Source: Propionibacteriaceae bacterium | GTDB taxonomy: Bacteria > Actinomycetota > Actinomycetes > Propionibacteriales > Propionibacteriaceae | Direction of reading: 5' to 3' | Assembly: GCA_003158895.1 (NCBI GenBank) | Contig: PMLO01000150.1 | Location: 9,105 to 28,866 of the forward strand | Length of the DNA: 19,762 nucleotides | In this document: one piece after another, positions 1-7,942 of the stretch | How the letters are laid out: the number at the start of each line of letters is the position of its first letter | Numbering within the stretch: the first letter of the stretch is position 1 | Made by a program: the position numbers and the translations under genes | The notes under the pieces: model-generated | Seen by the model: only the letters and a program-made list of their open reading frames with translations | Database searches by the model: none | Told to the model about the DNA's origin: nothing

Positions 1-637
1 CGCCGAACACCGCGCTGGGCTCGGTCGGGTAGCAGAACACGTCGTACGCGGCCAGCTCCGCGTCGGGGACGCCCGCGGCGGTGAGCAGGAGCCTGTACGG
101 GTCGAGGCCCTCGCCGATCGCGTACACCGGCTGCAGGTGCCGCTGCCGGTCCAGCTGGACGTGGTCGCCAAGCGCGCGGTCGAGGTGCGGCGCCAGGTGC
201 GGGACGCGAAGGATCGGGCCGGTGGACACGAGGTGTACGTCGCCGTCGCGGGTCACGAGGCGGCCGGCGAGGCCCAGCTCGCGGTCGAGCCAGGTGCCCA
301 GCAGCGGACCTCCGTACACCTCGACGCCGAGCTGCTGCCAGCCGGCGGACATCATGAGCGGGTTCGGCTTGAGCTTGAGCGCCGGCGAGTCGGTGTGCGA
401 GCCGACGATGCGGATGCCGTGCTCAGGCCGCCAGCCGTCGGGGACGCGCCAGGCGATGACGGCGCCGTCGCGGACGACGTACTGACGGTCGGCCGCCTGC
501 CAGCCGTCGGTCTCGCTGAGGAGGGTGTACGAGCTGGCGTCGAGCCTGGACGCGATCTGAGCGGCGGCGTGGTACGAGGTGGGCGAGGCGGCGACGAACG
601 CGGCGAGGTCGTCGATGTGGGAGGCCATGGGGGTCAT
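1..637 (-). CDS. M18 family aminopeptidase (aspartyl aminopeptidase-like), 5' part
   Basis: Read on the minus strand, an open frame starts at ATG 637 (or ATG 628, three codons later; neither has a strong ribosome binding site) and runs off the left edge, so only about 212 codons are present out of the roughly 420 usual for the family. The product begins MTPMASHIDDLAAF and contains GSHTDSPALKLKP near residues 79-91. The HTDSP segment is the hallmark of peptidase family M18, its His being a metal ligand. Further typical stretches follow: GVEVYGGPLLGTWLDREL, then RVPHLAPHLDR. M18 enzymes are cytosolic, dodecameric, zinc-dependent aminopeptidases that remove N-terminal acidic or other residues. 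The gene is divergent from rmuC, with about 83 bp between the starts. Family assignment is firm; substrate preference cannot be judged, and the C-terminal metal ligands lie outside the window. Confidence 0.9.
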   Translation of the reverse strand, partial: MTPMASHIDDLAAFVAASPTSYHAAAQIASRLDASSYTLLSETDGWQAADRQYVVRDGAVIAWRVPDGWRPEHGIRIVGSHTDSPALKLKPNPLMMSAGWQQLGVEVYGGPLLGTWLDRELGLAGRLVTRDGDVHLVSTGPILRVPHLAPHLDRALGDHVQLDRQRHLQPVYAIGEGLDPYRLLLTAAGVPDAELAAYDVFCYPTEPSAVFG

Positions 638-679
638 TCTGCCGAGCCCGGCGCCCGGCAAACGCCACGCGACGGGTGT

Positions 680-706
680 CGGTGCGAAAAATGTCCGAGC
701 GCACCG
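680..706. promoter_or_regulatory. inverted repeat in the divergent aminopeptidase/rmuC intergenic region
   Basis: CGGTGCG (680-686) and CGCACCG (700-706) are perfect 7-bp inverted arms separated by 13 nt. They lie between the divergent starts of the M18 peptidase (637) and rmuC (721). This could be an operator or a leader hairpin. No convincing TANNNT -10 box was seen on either strand here, so the promoters are not located. Confidence 0.3.
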
Positions 707-720
707 GCAGGATCATCACC

Positions 721-2244
721 ATGGACGTCGTCACGATCATCGCCACCCTCCTGGTCGGGCTGTTGCTGGGTGCCGTCGGCGCTTGGCTGCTCATGCGCTT
801 CCGTGCGGCGTCGGTGGTGAGCGAGCGAGACTCCCAGTTGCGGGCAGACGCGGCGACGGCCCGGTCCGAAGCTTCGGCTGCCAGGGCAGATGTGGCCCAC
901 CAGCAGACAGAGGTCGAGCGAGCCCGGGGCGACGCGGCCGAGGCGCGGGGCCACGCCATGGCGATCCGGGCGGAGATGGCCGAGGTGCAGGCCAAGGTCG
1001 CGACGGCTGAAGCGGAGCGCGACGCGGCCGTGCATCGTGCGGCTGAGCTGGCGGCCGACCGCGAGTCGTTGCTCACTCAGTTCAAGGTGCTCTCGAACGA
1101 GGTGCTCGATCGGCAGAGCAAGGTGGCCGATGCGTCCGCGGAGCAGCGGCTCAAGGCGACCGAGCAGATCATGACGCCGATGAAGACGAGCCTCGACCGG
1201 TTCGAGGCGAGGCTCACGGAAGTCGAGAAGGAGCGCGTGGCGATCGCGTCGGAGCTGCGCGAGCAGGTACGCGCGGTGCAGCTCACCGGCGACCAGGTGC
1301 GCCGGGAGACGAGCGCGCTGACCACGGCGCTGCGCAAGCCGCAGGTCCGTGGAGCGTGGGGCGAGCTCCAGCTCAAGCGGGTCGTCGAACTTGCAGGCAT
1401 GGTCGAGCACTGCGACTTCGTGACTCAGGAGACCTCGTCGACGGATGACCGCGTGATCCGCCCCGACATGAAGGTGATGCTCGCCGAGGGCAAGTTCGTG
1501 TACGTGGACTCCAAGGTGCCGCTCAACGCCTTCCTCGACGCGCAAGAGGCGTCCGAGCCGTCCGAGCGCGACCGCTACATGGCCCTGTTCGCCAAGAACG
1601 TGCGCAGCCACGCCGACGCGCTGAGCGCCAAGCAGTACTGGAAGGCCGACGAGGCGACGCCCGAGTTCGTCGTGCTGTTCATGCCGAACGAGGCGCTGTA
1701 CGCGGAGGCGCTGCAGCTGATGCCCGACCTGACCGAGTACGCGGCGACCAAGAACATCATCATCGCCACCCCTTCGACGCTCATCGCGATGCTCCGCTCC
1801 GTGGCGTACGGCTGGCGGCACGCCGCACTGGCGACCTCGGCCAAGGAGATCACCACGCTGGGCCAGGAGCTGTACGGGCGGCTGGCGACGATGGGACATC
1901 ATTTCGACCGAGTGGGACGAGGGCTCGCGTCGAGCGTCAAGGCGTACAACGAAGCGGTGGGTTCGATGGAGACGCGCGTCATGGCGTCGGCGCGGAAGTT
2001 TCGCGACCTGAAGGTGACCAACGAGGTGCTGGACGACGTCAAGGCGGTCGAGGAGACCGTGCGACAGATCGCGGCGCCAGAGCTCGTCGAGGATGCAGCA
2101 CAGGTGACGCCGATGCTCGGCCGCGAGCTGCGCGCCCTGCCGTCCTCCGAGATCGAGCTGCTGCGGCGAGCCGAGCCGACGACCGAGGAGCTGGCCGCGC
2201 TGCCGACCCGACCTCCGACGACGGGCTTCGCGACTAGTGTCTGA
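721..2244 (+). CDS. rmuC: DNA recombination protein RmuC homologue
   Basis: The product is 507 aa. I chose ATG 721 because GGCAGGA lies about 8 nt upstream and translation then opens directly with a membrane segment (MDVVTIIATLLVGLLLGAVG, residues 1-20); in-frame GTG 676 and ATG 691 would add a polar tail in front of it. A long Ala/Glu/Arg-rich coiled coil (about residues 30-140) follows, then the RmuC domain with GAWGELQLKRVVELAGM, the DMKVMLAEGKFVYVDSKVPL region and ATPSTLIAMLRSVAYGW. RmuC proteins are membrane-anchored, nuclease-fold proteins that limit inversions and recombination at inverted repeats; the biochemical activity is poorly defined. The C-terminus (after about residue 450) is acidic and not obviously conserved. 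The stop codon overlaps the GTG start of ilvA, suggesting translational coupling. Confidence 0.93.
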   Translation: MDVVTIIATLLVGLLLGAVGAWLLMRFRAASVVSERDSQLRADAATARSEASAARADVAHQQTEVERARGDAAEARGHAMAIRAEMAEVQAKVATAEAERDAAVHRAAELAADRESLLTQFKVLSNEVLDRQSKVADASAEQRLKATEQIMTPMKTSLDRFEARLTEVEKERVAIASELREQVRAVQLTGDQVRRETSALTTALRKPQVRGAWGELQLKRVVELAGMVEHCDFVTQETSSTDDRVIRPDMKVMLAEGKFVYVDSKVPLNAFLDAQEASEPSERDRYMALFAKNVRSHADALSAKQYWKADEATPEFVVLFMPNEALYAEALQLMPDLTEYAATKNIIIATPSTLIAMLRSVAYGWRHAALATSAKEITTLGQELYGRLATMGHHFDRVGRGLASSVKAYNEAVGSMETRVMASARKFRDLKVTNEVLDDVKAVEETVRQIAAPELVEDAAQVTPMLGRELRALPSSEIELLRRAEPTTEELAALPTRPPTTGFATSV

Positions 2245-3499
2245 CGACATGACTCGTGTGCTCACCGCGGCTGACGTCGATGCCGCATCGGTGCGTCTGC
2301 ACGGGATTGTCGAGCGCACACCGCTGCAGCTGAACGTGCGGCTGTCCGCGCTGACCGGGGCCGACGTGTGGGTGAAGCGTGAGGACCTGCAGCCGGTGCG
2401 GTCGTACAAGCTGCGGGGGGCATACAACCGGATCGCCCAGCTGACCGACGAGGAGCGTGCGGCTGGCGTGGTGTGCGCCTCCGCCGGCAACCACGGCCAA
2501 GGTGTCGCCTTCGCGTGCCAGCGGCTCGGTATCAACGGGCGCATCTTCGTCCCGTCGACAACTCCCCGTCAGAAGCGCGACCGCATGGTGGCGATCGGCG
2601 GCGACGCGGTGGAGCTCGTCGTCAGCGGCGACACGTACGACGAAGCGGCGGCTGCCGCCACCGCTCACGCCGCGAAGACCGGGGCCGTGATCGTCCACGC
2701 ATTCGATCATCCGCAGACCATCGCGGGCCAGGGCACGGTGTCAGCCGAGATCGTCGAGGCGCTCGGCAAGGCGCCCGATGTGCTCGTGCTGCCGGTCGGC
2801 GGCGGCGGTCTGCTCTCCGGGGTCGTGACGTGGTTCTCGGAGCGGCACCCGCAGACGCGCATCGTCGGAGTTGAACCTGCCGGTGCCGCCAGCCTCACGG
2901 CTGCCCTGGCCGCGGGAGGACCCGTCGACCTCGAACGCCTCGACACGTTCGTCGACGGGGCAGCGGTGCGAAGGATCGGCGACGCTCCCTACCGAGTGAT
3001 CGCCCCCGCCGGCATCGAGGTCGTCACCGTCCCCGAGGGAGCGATCTGCACCGAGATGCTCGACATGTACCAGACGGACGGCATCATCGCCGAGCCCGCG
3101 GGCGCGCTGGCCACGGCGGCGCTGCGCTCGGCTGTACGAGTGAAGCCCGGCCAGACGGTCGTCGCGATGGTCTCGGGCGGCAACAACGACGTGTCGCGGT
3201 ACTCGGAGATCGTCGAGCGGTCGCTGGTCTACGAAGGCCGCAAGCACTACTTCCTCGTGAACTTCCCGCAGGAGCCGGGCGCCTTGCGCCGGTTCCTCGA
3301 CGAGGTTCTCGGCCCTGACGACGACATCACGCTGTTCGAGTACGTGAAGAGGTCCAACCGTGAGCTGGGCCCGGCTCTCGTCGGCATCGAGCTCGGCGAC
3401 CCTGCGGAGCTGCCGAACCTGATGGCGCGGCTGGACGCGTCCCCCATGACGGTCGAGGCGATCGACCCCGACGGCCCGTTCTACCGTTTCCTGATCTAG
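2237..3499 (+). CDS. ilvA: threonine ammonia-lyase (threonine dehydratase), biosynthetic
   Basis: The product is 420 aa and carries out PLP-dependent deamination of L-threonine to 2-oxobutanoate, the first committed step to isoleucine. The fold-type II PLP core shows the Schiff-base lysine in VRSYKLRGAYN (K58), the ASAGNHGQGVAFAC loop and the phosphate-binding glycine loop VGGGGLLSG. The C-terminal 90 residues (from about YFLVNFPQEPGALRRFLDEV) form a single ACT-like regulatory domain, giving the short IlvA form typical of actinobacteria rather than the two-ACT E. coli form. The start is GTG 2237, overlapping the rmuC stop by 8 nt; ATG 2249 is an alternative. A catabolic TdcB or serine racemase would lack this regulatory domain. 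Feedback control by isoleucine is expected from the family but not demonstrated. xseA follows after 10 nt. Confidence 0.93.
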   Translation: MSDDMTRVLTAADVDAASVRLHGIVERTPLQLNVRLSALTGADVWVKREDLQPVRSYKLRGAYNRIAQLTDEERAAGVVCASAGNHGQGVAFACQRLGINGRIFVPSTTPRQKRDRMVAIGGDAVELVVSGDTYDEAAAAATAHAAKTGAVIVHAFDHPQTIAGQGTVSAEIVEALGKAPDVLVLPVGGGGLLSGVVTWFSERHPQTRIVGVEPAGAASLTAALAAGGPVDLERLDTFVDGAAVRRIGDAPYRVIAPAGIEVVTVPEGAICTEMLDMYQTDGIIAEPAGALATAALRSAVRVKPGQTVVAMVSGGNNDVSRYSEIVERSLVYEGRKHYFLVNFPQEPGALRRFLDEVLGPDDDITLFEYVKRSNRELGPALVGIELGDPAELPNLMARLDASPMTVEAIDPDGPFYRFLI

Positions 3500-3509
3500 G
3501 CCACGACCA

Positions 3510-4745
3510 GTGCCTCTCGAGAGCTCCCCCGAGAACCCCCAGCCCCTGCGCGTCGTCGCGCAGGAGGTGAAGGGCTGGGTCGAGCGGCTGGGCCCGGTGT
3601 GGGTGTCCGGGCAGATCATCGAGCTCCAGCGCCGTCAGGGTCCGACCCAGTTCCTGACGCTCCGCGACACGCTCGCCGAGGTGTCCGTACGGCTCTCGAC
3701 GACCGCTGCGGTTCTCGACACAGCCGGCCCGCTGAGCGAGGGCACCACCGTCGCGGCGTGGATCAAGCCGACGGTCTGGACGAAGTCCGGGCAGCTGACG
3801 TACCAGTGCCAGGACATCCGGCCGCTCGGCGAAGGACGTCTGCTGGCCCAGATCGAGCAGCGCAAGCGGATGCTCCAGGCCGAGGGTCTCTTCGACAGGG
3901 CGTTGAAGAAGCGGCTTCCATTCCTCCCGCGCGAGGTCGGCCTCATCACCGCGAAGGACAGCGCCGCCGAGCGAGACGTCGTGCAGCACGTCACCCGGCG
4001 TTGGCCGGGCGTCGTGATCCGCATCCAGTACGCGCAGATGCAGGGCATCACCTCGGTCCAGCAGGTGATCGACGCGCTCGGCCGGCTCGAGAAGGCGCCC
4101 GAGGTCGACGTCGTGGTCATCGCCCGTGGCGGCGGCTCCCTCGAGGACCTGCTGCCGTTCTCGGACGAGTCGCTCGTACGTGCCGTCTACGCAGCCCGCA
4201 CCCCGGTCGTGAGCGCGATCGGCCACGAGTCCGACACGCCCATCCTCGACCTCGTCGCCGACGCGCGAGCCTCGACACCGACCGACGCCGCGCGACTCGT
4301 CGTGCCCGATGTCCTCGAGGAGCGCCGCGGCGTGGATGACGCCCGCCGACGCCTCCGTACAGCCATGTCGTCACGTATCGTCGCCGAACGCCGTGCGCTC
4401 GCCGACCTGCGAGCCCGTCCCGTGCTGGGCGACCCGTCGGGGCCCGTGAGGGTGCACCGGGAACGGCTCGACGACCTGCGTGGACGCGCCCGTCGCGCGC
4501 TCCGCTACCGGCTCCGCGAGGAATCGTCCCTTGTCAGCTCAGCGGTGGCACGCGTCCGGGCCATGTCGCCGCAGGCGACGCTGATGCGCGGATACGCGAT
4601 ATTGCTGGCTGGCGACGGCACCACCGTCACCCGCGTCGCAGACCTCGACATCGGCGACGACCTCCTCGCGCACCTCGCCGACGGTACGGCGACGCTCGAG
4701 GTACGCGACACATCACCCACCGAGGAGACCGATGGCACGCTCTGA
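3510..4745 (+). CDS. xseA: exodeoxyribonuclease VII large subunit
   Basis: The product is 411 aa from a GTG start. An N-terminal OB-fold (about residues 10-105, with VWVSGQIIELQRR and TQFLTLRDTLAEVSVRL) is followed by the catalytic ExoVII large-subunit domain. Diagnostic blocks are VGLITAKDSAAERDV, VVVIARGGGSLEDLLPF and VVSAIGHESDTPILDLVAD, then an Ala/Arg-rich helical region and a C-terminal MSPQATLMRGYAIL segment. Exo VII degrades single-stranded DNA from both ends to oligonucleotides and needs many small XseB subunits per large subunit. It is slightly shorter than the E. coli protein (456 aa), as usual in actinobacteria. The 3' end overlaps xseB by 14 nt. No strong SD precedes the GTG, and the gene is probably expressed as part of the upstream run. 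Confidence 0.96.
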   Translation: MPLESSPENPQPLRVVAQEVKGWVERLGPVWVSGQIIELQRRQGPTQFLTLRDTLAEVSVRLSTTAAVLDTAGPLSEGTTVAAWIKPTVWTKSGQLTYQCQDIRPLGEGRLLAQIEQRKRMLQAEGLFDRALKKRLPFLPREVGLITAKDSAAERDVVQHVTRRWPGVVIRIQYAQMQGITSVQQVIDALGRLEKAPEVDVVVIARGGGSLEDLLPFSDESLVRAVYAARTPVVSAIGHESDTPILDLVADARASTPTDAARLVVPDVLEERRGVDDARRRLRTAMSSRIVAERRALADLRARPVLGDPSGPVRVHRERLDDLRGRARRALRYRLREESSLVSSAVARVRAMSPQATLMRGYAILLAGDGTTVTRVADLDIGDDLLAHLADGTATLEVRDTSPTEETDGTL

Positions 4746-4956
4746 CACGCCAGCCCAGACGCCCACGTACGAAGAGGCGCGCGACGAGCTGGCCGGCATC
4801 GTCCGGCAGCTCGAGTCCGGCAGCGTTCCCCTCTCCGAGTCGATGGCGCTGTGGGAGAAGGGCGAGAAGCTCGCCGACATCTGTCAGCAGTGGTTGGACG
4901 GCGCCAGCGCCAAGCTCGCCGCCCGAGAGTCGGCGGAGGCAACGACCGGCGACTGA
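4732..4956 (+). CDS. xseB: exodeoxyribonuclease VII small subunit
   Basis: The product is 74 aa. ATG 4732 lies inside the end of xseA and has a good ribosome binding site (GAGGAG, ending about 6 nt upstream). The conserved small-subunit pattern is present: YEEARDELAGIVRQLESGS near residues 11-29, then PLSESMALWEKGEKLADICQQ, and a C-terminal helix. Two antiparallel helices of this kind wrap the large subunit's coiled coil. The tail (from about residue 62) is polar and variable. The pairing and overlap with xseA make the assignment secure. Confidence 0.96.
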   Translation: MARSDTPAQTPTYEEARDELAGIVRQLESGSVPLSESMALWEKGEKLADICQQWLDGASAKLAARESAEATTGD

Positions 4957-4975
4957 GCGAGTTGCCGATCTCCCG

Positions 4976-4981
4976 TACGAT
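4976..4981 (+). promoter_or_regulatory. -10 box for the Ser/Thr kinase gene, probable leaderless transcript
   Basis: TACGAT fits the actinobacterial TANNNT consensus. It ends 8 nt before GTG 4990, so a transcript starting at the usual distance would begin at or next to the start codon. No ribosome binding site precedes the gene. No clear -35 hexamer is visible. This is inference from spacing only. Confidence 0.4.
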
Positions 4982-4989
4982 CGTTGTCT

Positions 4990-6576
4990 GTGGCAGGCGA
5001 AACGCTCGTAGCCGGGCGGTACCGGCCCGTGGAGCGGGTCGGCGCGGGCTCGATGGGCGAGGTGTGGCGGGCGCACGACGAGCGGTTGGGCAGGGACGTA
5101 GCGCTCAAGCTGCTCGATCTGTCGGCCGCCCCCGACCCCACCGTCGCCGAACGGTTCCGGCGTGAGGCGATCGCCACCGCCCAGCTCAACCACCCCAACG
5201 TCGTCTCGGTCTTTGACGCCGGCACGGACGGGCACCGGGCCTACCTCGTCATGACGCTGCTTCCTGGTCGCACCATCGCCGACCTCGTCCGCACGGATGG
5301 CCCGATGCCTCTTGACCGTGCGCTCGGCCTCGTCACCCAGGTCACCAGCGCCCTTCGCGAGGCTCATCGCCACGGGCTGGTCCACCGCGACGTCAAGCCG
5401 GCGAACGTCATCGTCTTTCGTGATCACGCCACCGTCGTCGACTTCGGGATTGCGCAGCTCTCGGGTCTCGACGCGTCGCTCACCGCGACGCACGCGGTGA
5501 TCGGCAGCGCCGCGTACATGTCGCCCGAGCATGCGACGGGACTGCGCGCCGGGCCGGCGAGCGACCTGTACGGGGTGGGCTGCCTGCTGATGACGATGCT
5601 CACCGGTCAGCCGCCGTTCACCGGCGAGAACGCCGTCGCGGTGGCATCGCAGCAGGTCAGCGCGGAACCGCCGGCGTTGTCAGAACGCATCCGTACGCCA
5701 CGCGCGCTCGACCAGCTCGTCGCCTCCCTGCTCTCGAAGGATCCGGCCGACCGGCCCGATGCAGAGGCAGCCCTCGAGCAGCTCCGCGACGTCCAGGCAC
5801 ATCCCACGAAGGACCTCATCGGCCCAGCGCCGCGCCCACTGCCCGCCGCCACCGTGATGCTGCCGTCCGCCACCGCCGTCCTGCCGAGCACGGCTGGACC
5901 GTCGAAGACGACCCTGATGCCCGTCGCGCCCGTGGTGCCCGTGTCAGCCGTCGCCCAGCCGTGGTCACCCCCCGGGCCGCCGTTTCCGCCCCCGACCGGC
6001 GCGCCAGTCAGCGGGCAACAGGCCTTCTCGACACGTCCGACAGGGCCTCCTCCCGGTACCACAACCCCGCGCGCCCCTGTCCCCGTACAGCCGCCGCGCC
6101 GCCGCCGCAGCCTGCGGCCGCTCATCTGGCTGGTCCTGATCCTGCTGCTCGGAGGCGCCGCCTTCTTTCTCGGTACGCAGGCCGGAGCGATCACCGCCCT
6201 CGTTCAGACCCCGCTCCCCACGTCGTCGCGCACCGCACCCACGTCAGTCCCGACAGCGACCAGGACCACGGCGAAACCATTGACAACCGCGACGACGGCC
6301 CCCACCCCGACCGCGTCGGGCACCACGCTGGCACTGCAGGTCACCGTTCAGGGCGTGTCCCAGGTGCTCGCTGGGCTCCCCTCGGGTTCCTCCAAGGACC
6401 GGCTCGTGGCTGACTGGAGCACCGCGGGGGCCGCGATCCTGCGCGGAGACCGCCCCAACGACCAGCTCGACAGCTTCGCGGCGACCGTGCAGCACGAGGT
6501 GCGTAGCGGCAAGGTGTCGCTTCCCCAGGGAGTCGCGATCCTGGGGGCGCTGGAAACGGTACGGGCCGCGCTCTAG
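4990..6576 (+). CDS. PknB-type transmembrane Ser/Thr protein kinase with unknown ectodomain
   Basis: The product is 528 aa from GTG 4990 (TTG 4984 would add two residues). The N-terminal kinase domain (about residues 10-265) is complete: glycine loop VGAGSMGEVW, catalytic lysine in VALKLL (K40), HRDVKPANV with D134, DFG at 151-153, and GSAAYMSPEH. A Pro/Thr-rich cytosolic linker (about 270-365) leads through a basic RRRR stretch to one membrane segment (LIWLVLILLLGGAAFFLG, about 378-395). Outside lies a Thr/Pro/Ala-rich stalk and a small C-terminal helical region of about 80 residues. There are no PASTA repeats, so this is not a canonical peptidoglycan-sensing PknB; its input signal is unknown. 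It starts 33 nt after xseB, probably from its own promoter, and its stop overlaps the stop of the convergent DUF4245 gene by 4 nt. Confidence 0.92.
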   Translation: MAGETLVAGRYRPVERVGAGSMGEVWRAHDERLGRDVALKLLDLSAAPDPTVAERFRREAIATAQLNHPNVVSVFDAGTDGHRAYLVMTLLPGRTIADLVRTDGPMPLDRALGLVTQVTSALREAHRHGLVHRDVKPANVIVFRDHATVVDFGIAQLSGLDASLTATHAVIGSAAYMSPEHATGLRAGPASDLYGVGCLLMTMLTGQPPFTGENAVAVASQQVSAEPPALSERIRTPRALDQLVASLLSKDPADRPDAEAALEQLRDVQAHPTKDLIGPAPRPLPAATVMLPSATAVLPSTAGPSKTTLMPVAPVVPVSAVAQPWSPPGPPFPPPTGAPVSGQQAFSTRPTGPPPGTTTPRAPVPVQPPRRRRSLRPLIWLVLILLLGGAAFFLGTQAGAITALVQTPLPTSSRTAPTSVPTATRTTAKPLTTATTAPTPTASGTTLALQVTVQGVSQVLAGLPSGSSKDRLVADWSTAGAAILRGDRPNDQLDSFAATVQHEVRSGKVSLPQGVAILGALETVRAAL

Positions 6577-7136
6577 CTGGATCGCAGGGTTGAGGCGAAG
6601 GCCTCGAGGCCCGCGTACGACATGTCGGCCGAGACGGCGGTCGTCACGGAGCCGTCGACGCGGCTGATGGTACGAGTCCGGTCATCCGCCGAGACCCAAC
6701 GTGACCACGTCACCCCGCCGATGGCGCTCGTCCCGTCCGACCTCCCCGACCTGCTGACCTGGGCGATGAGCGCTGGACCTGCGGCGTCGCGCTGCGTGAG
6801 ACTGACGTACACCTGGTCCGGGGACAGCATGCCCAGCTGCCAGGTGTTCCCCGGCGCCGCTTCCTGGTTCACGGCCGGCTCACCGATCGTCGACCATTGC
6901 GCCTTCGTGGCCACCCACGTGGCCGGCAGACCGACAGGACCCAGCAGCGGGTACGGGGCGACGGTTCTGGACTGCGCGAGCACCGGCTGCCAGTCGATGG
7001 TCTGTACGGGAGCGTCGGCGGGTGTCCGTGTGAACCACCAGCTGATGAGCAGGATAGGCACGAGCAGCACACCCAGGCTGATGACCATGTCCCGGGGGCG
7101 CGAGTTCGAGATCGACGGTCGGGCCATGCCGTCCAT
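6573..7136 (-). CDS. DUF4245 domain-containing membrane-anchored protein
   Basis: The product is 187 aa from ATG 7136, or 184 aa from ATG 7127; neither start has a strong SD. The short basic N-terminus is followed by one membrane segment (VISLGVLLVPILLISWWF, about residues 17-34), then an extracytoplasmic domain of about 150 residues. That domain has PLLGPVGLPATWVATKAQW, TWQLGMLSPDQVYVSLTQR, VTWSRWVSADDRTRTISRV and a C-terminal AFASTLRSS. This arrangement matches the actinobacterial DUF4245 family, whose function is unknown and which typically neighbours xseAB, glpX and fum. Here xseAB is nearby but glpX and fum are not. The gene ends tail-to-tail over the kinase stop codon and is divergent from the next gene, with 63 nt between starts. 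Confidence 0.85.
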   Translation of the reverse strand: MDGMARPSISNSRPRDMVISLGVLLVPILLISWWFTRTPADAPVQTIDWQPVLAQSRTVAPYPLLGPVGLPATWVATKAQWSTIGEPAVNQEAAPGNTWQLGMLSPDQVYVSLTQRDAAGPALIAQVSRSGRSDGTSAIGGVTWSRWVSADDRTRTISRVDGSVTTAVSADMSYAGLEAFASTLRSS

Positions 7137-7199
7137 GGTTCCACAGGTGCTGCGGGGTGTCGTGCCTCGTCGGTTGGACGGCTGCGTCACCATGGTCTG

Positions 7200-7880
7200 A
7201 TGGACGATGTGCAGACGCTGGGCCGCTCGATGGAGGACGGCTTCGAGATCGCGCTGCGCCGTCGCGGTGACGGAGCGCAGGCGGTTGACGAGCTGATCGT
7301 CAACGGAGCGTTCGCGATGGACTCGGCCGAGACGCTCAGCGAGCGTGTACTCGCGCAGTCCGTCGGCCCGAACCCCGGCTCCGTACTGGTCGGAGGACTC
7401 GGCCTCGGCTACACGGCGCTCGCGCTTCTGGAGATGGGCGCCATCCAAGTAGATGTCGTAGAGCTCTCGGGCGCCCTGATCTCGTGGGCCAAGGACGGGC
7501 TCACCGGACCCCTCGCCAAACTGACCTCCGACCCCCGCGTACAGCTCCACCACGGCGACATCGCCGATGTGCTCGACGCGCAGGCCGCCCTTCCTGGTCT
7601 GTTCGGCCCCTGGGACGCCATCTGCCTCGACGTCGACAACGGCCCTGAGTTCCTCATCCACAGCAAGAACGCCCGGGTGTACGCACCGGAGACGCTCGCG
7701 TCGGCGCTCGACCATCTCCTGCCGGGCGGTCGCCTCGCGATCTGGTCCGAGAGCCCGAGCAAGGAGCTCTGGTACGACCTGCTGAAGCTCGACGGGTCGG
7801 CGACCGAGCGGCTCGTACCGCTGAAGCGTGGGAACCGTGAGCTCGACTACGCCATCTATCTGGTGACCAAGCCAGGGTGA
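7200..7880 (+). CDS. spermidine synthase-fold SAM-dependent methyltransferase-like protein
   Basis: The product is 226 aa from ATG 7200. It has the Rossmann-type SAM or decarboxylated-SAM binding pattern of the spermine/spermidine synthase superfamily: VLVGGLGLGYTALALLEMG (motif I), VDVVELSGALISWAKDGL (acidic residue after strand 2) and a WDAICLDVDNGPEFLIH motif. A LLPGGRLAIWSESPSKEL strand and helix follow. The N-terminal beta-hairpin domain of true polyamine aminopropyltransferases is short or absent, and the polyamine-binding DXD/E pattern is not clearly kept (DVDNGP stands in its place). It is therefore best called spermidine synthase-like; substrate unknown. No TANNNT box or SD was recognised in the 63-nt divergent region upstream. 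Confidence 0.8.
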   Translation: MDDVQTLGRSMEDGFEIALRRRGDGAQAVDELIVNGAFAMDSAETLSERVLAQSVGPNPGSVLVGGLGLGYTALALLEMGAIQVDVVELSGALISWAKDGLTGPLAKLTSDPRVQLHHGDIADVLDAQAALPGLFGPWDAICLDVDNGPEFLIHSKNARVYAPETLASALDHLLPGGRLAIWSESPSKELWYDLLKLDGSATERLVPLKRGNRELDYAIYLVTKPG

Positions 7881-7910
7881 ATCCTGACAGCCCCGCGAGC
7901 CTGTCGCCGT

Positions 7911-7916
7911 TATCCT
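7911..7916 (+). promoter_or_regulatory. -10 box for the first DUF805 gene
   Basis: TATCCT lies 26 nt before the GTG start at 7943 and leaves room for the strong SD at 7928-7936. A weak CTGACA at 7884-7889 is 21 nt upstream, too far for an ideal -35. The 5-bp inverted repeat GACAG/CTGTC (7886-7890 and 7901-7905) lies in the same stretch. Confidence 0.4.
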
Positions 7917-7942
7917 GGTGAACACACAGGAAAGGACGTGCC

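Noticed and set aside
634..2544. 636-codon open frame on the minus strand across rmuC
   Set aside because: It is antisense to a clear RmuC gene, is His/Arg/Leu-rich low-complexity protein with no family motif, and is a known by-product of high third-position GC.
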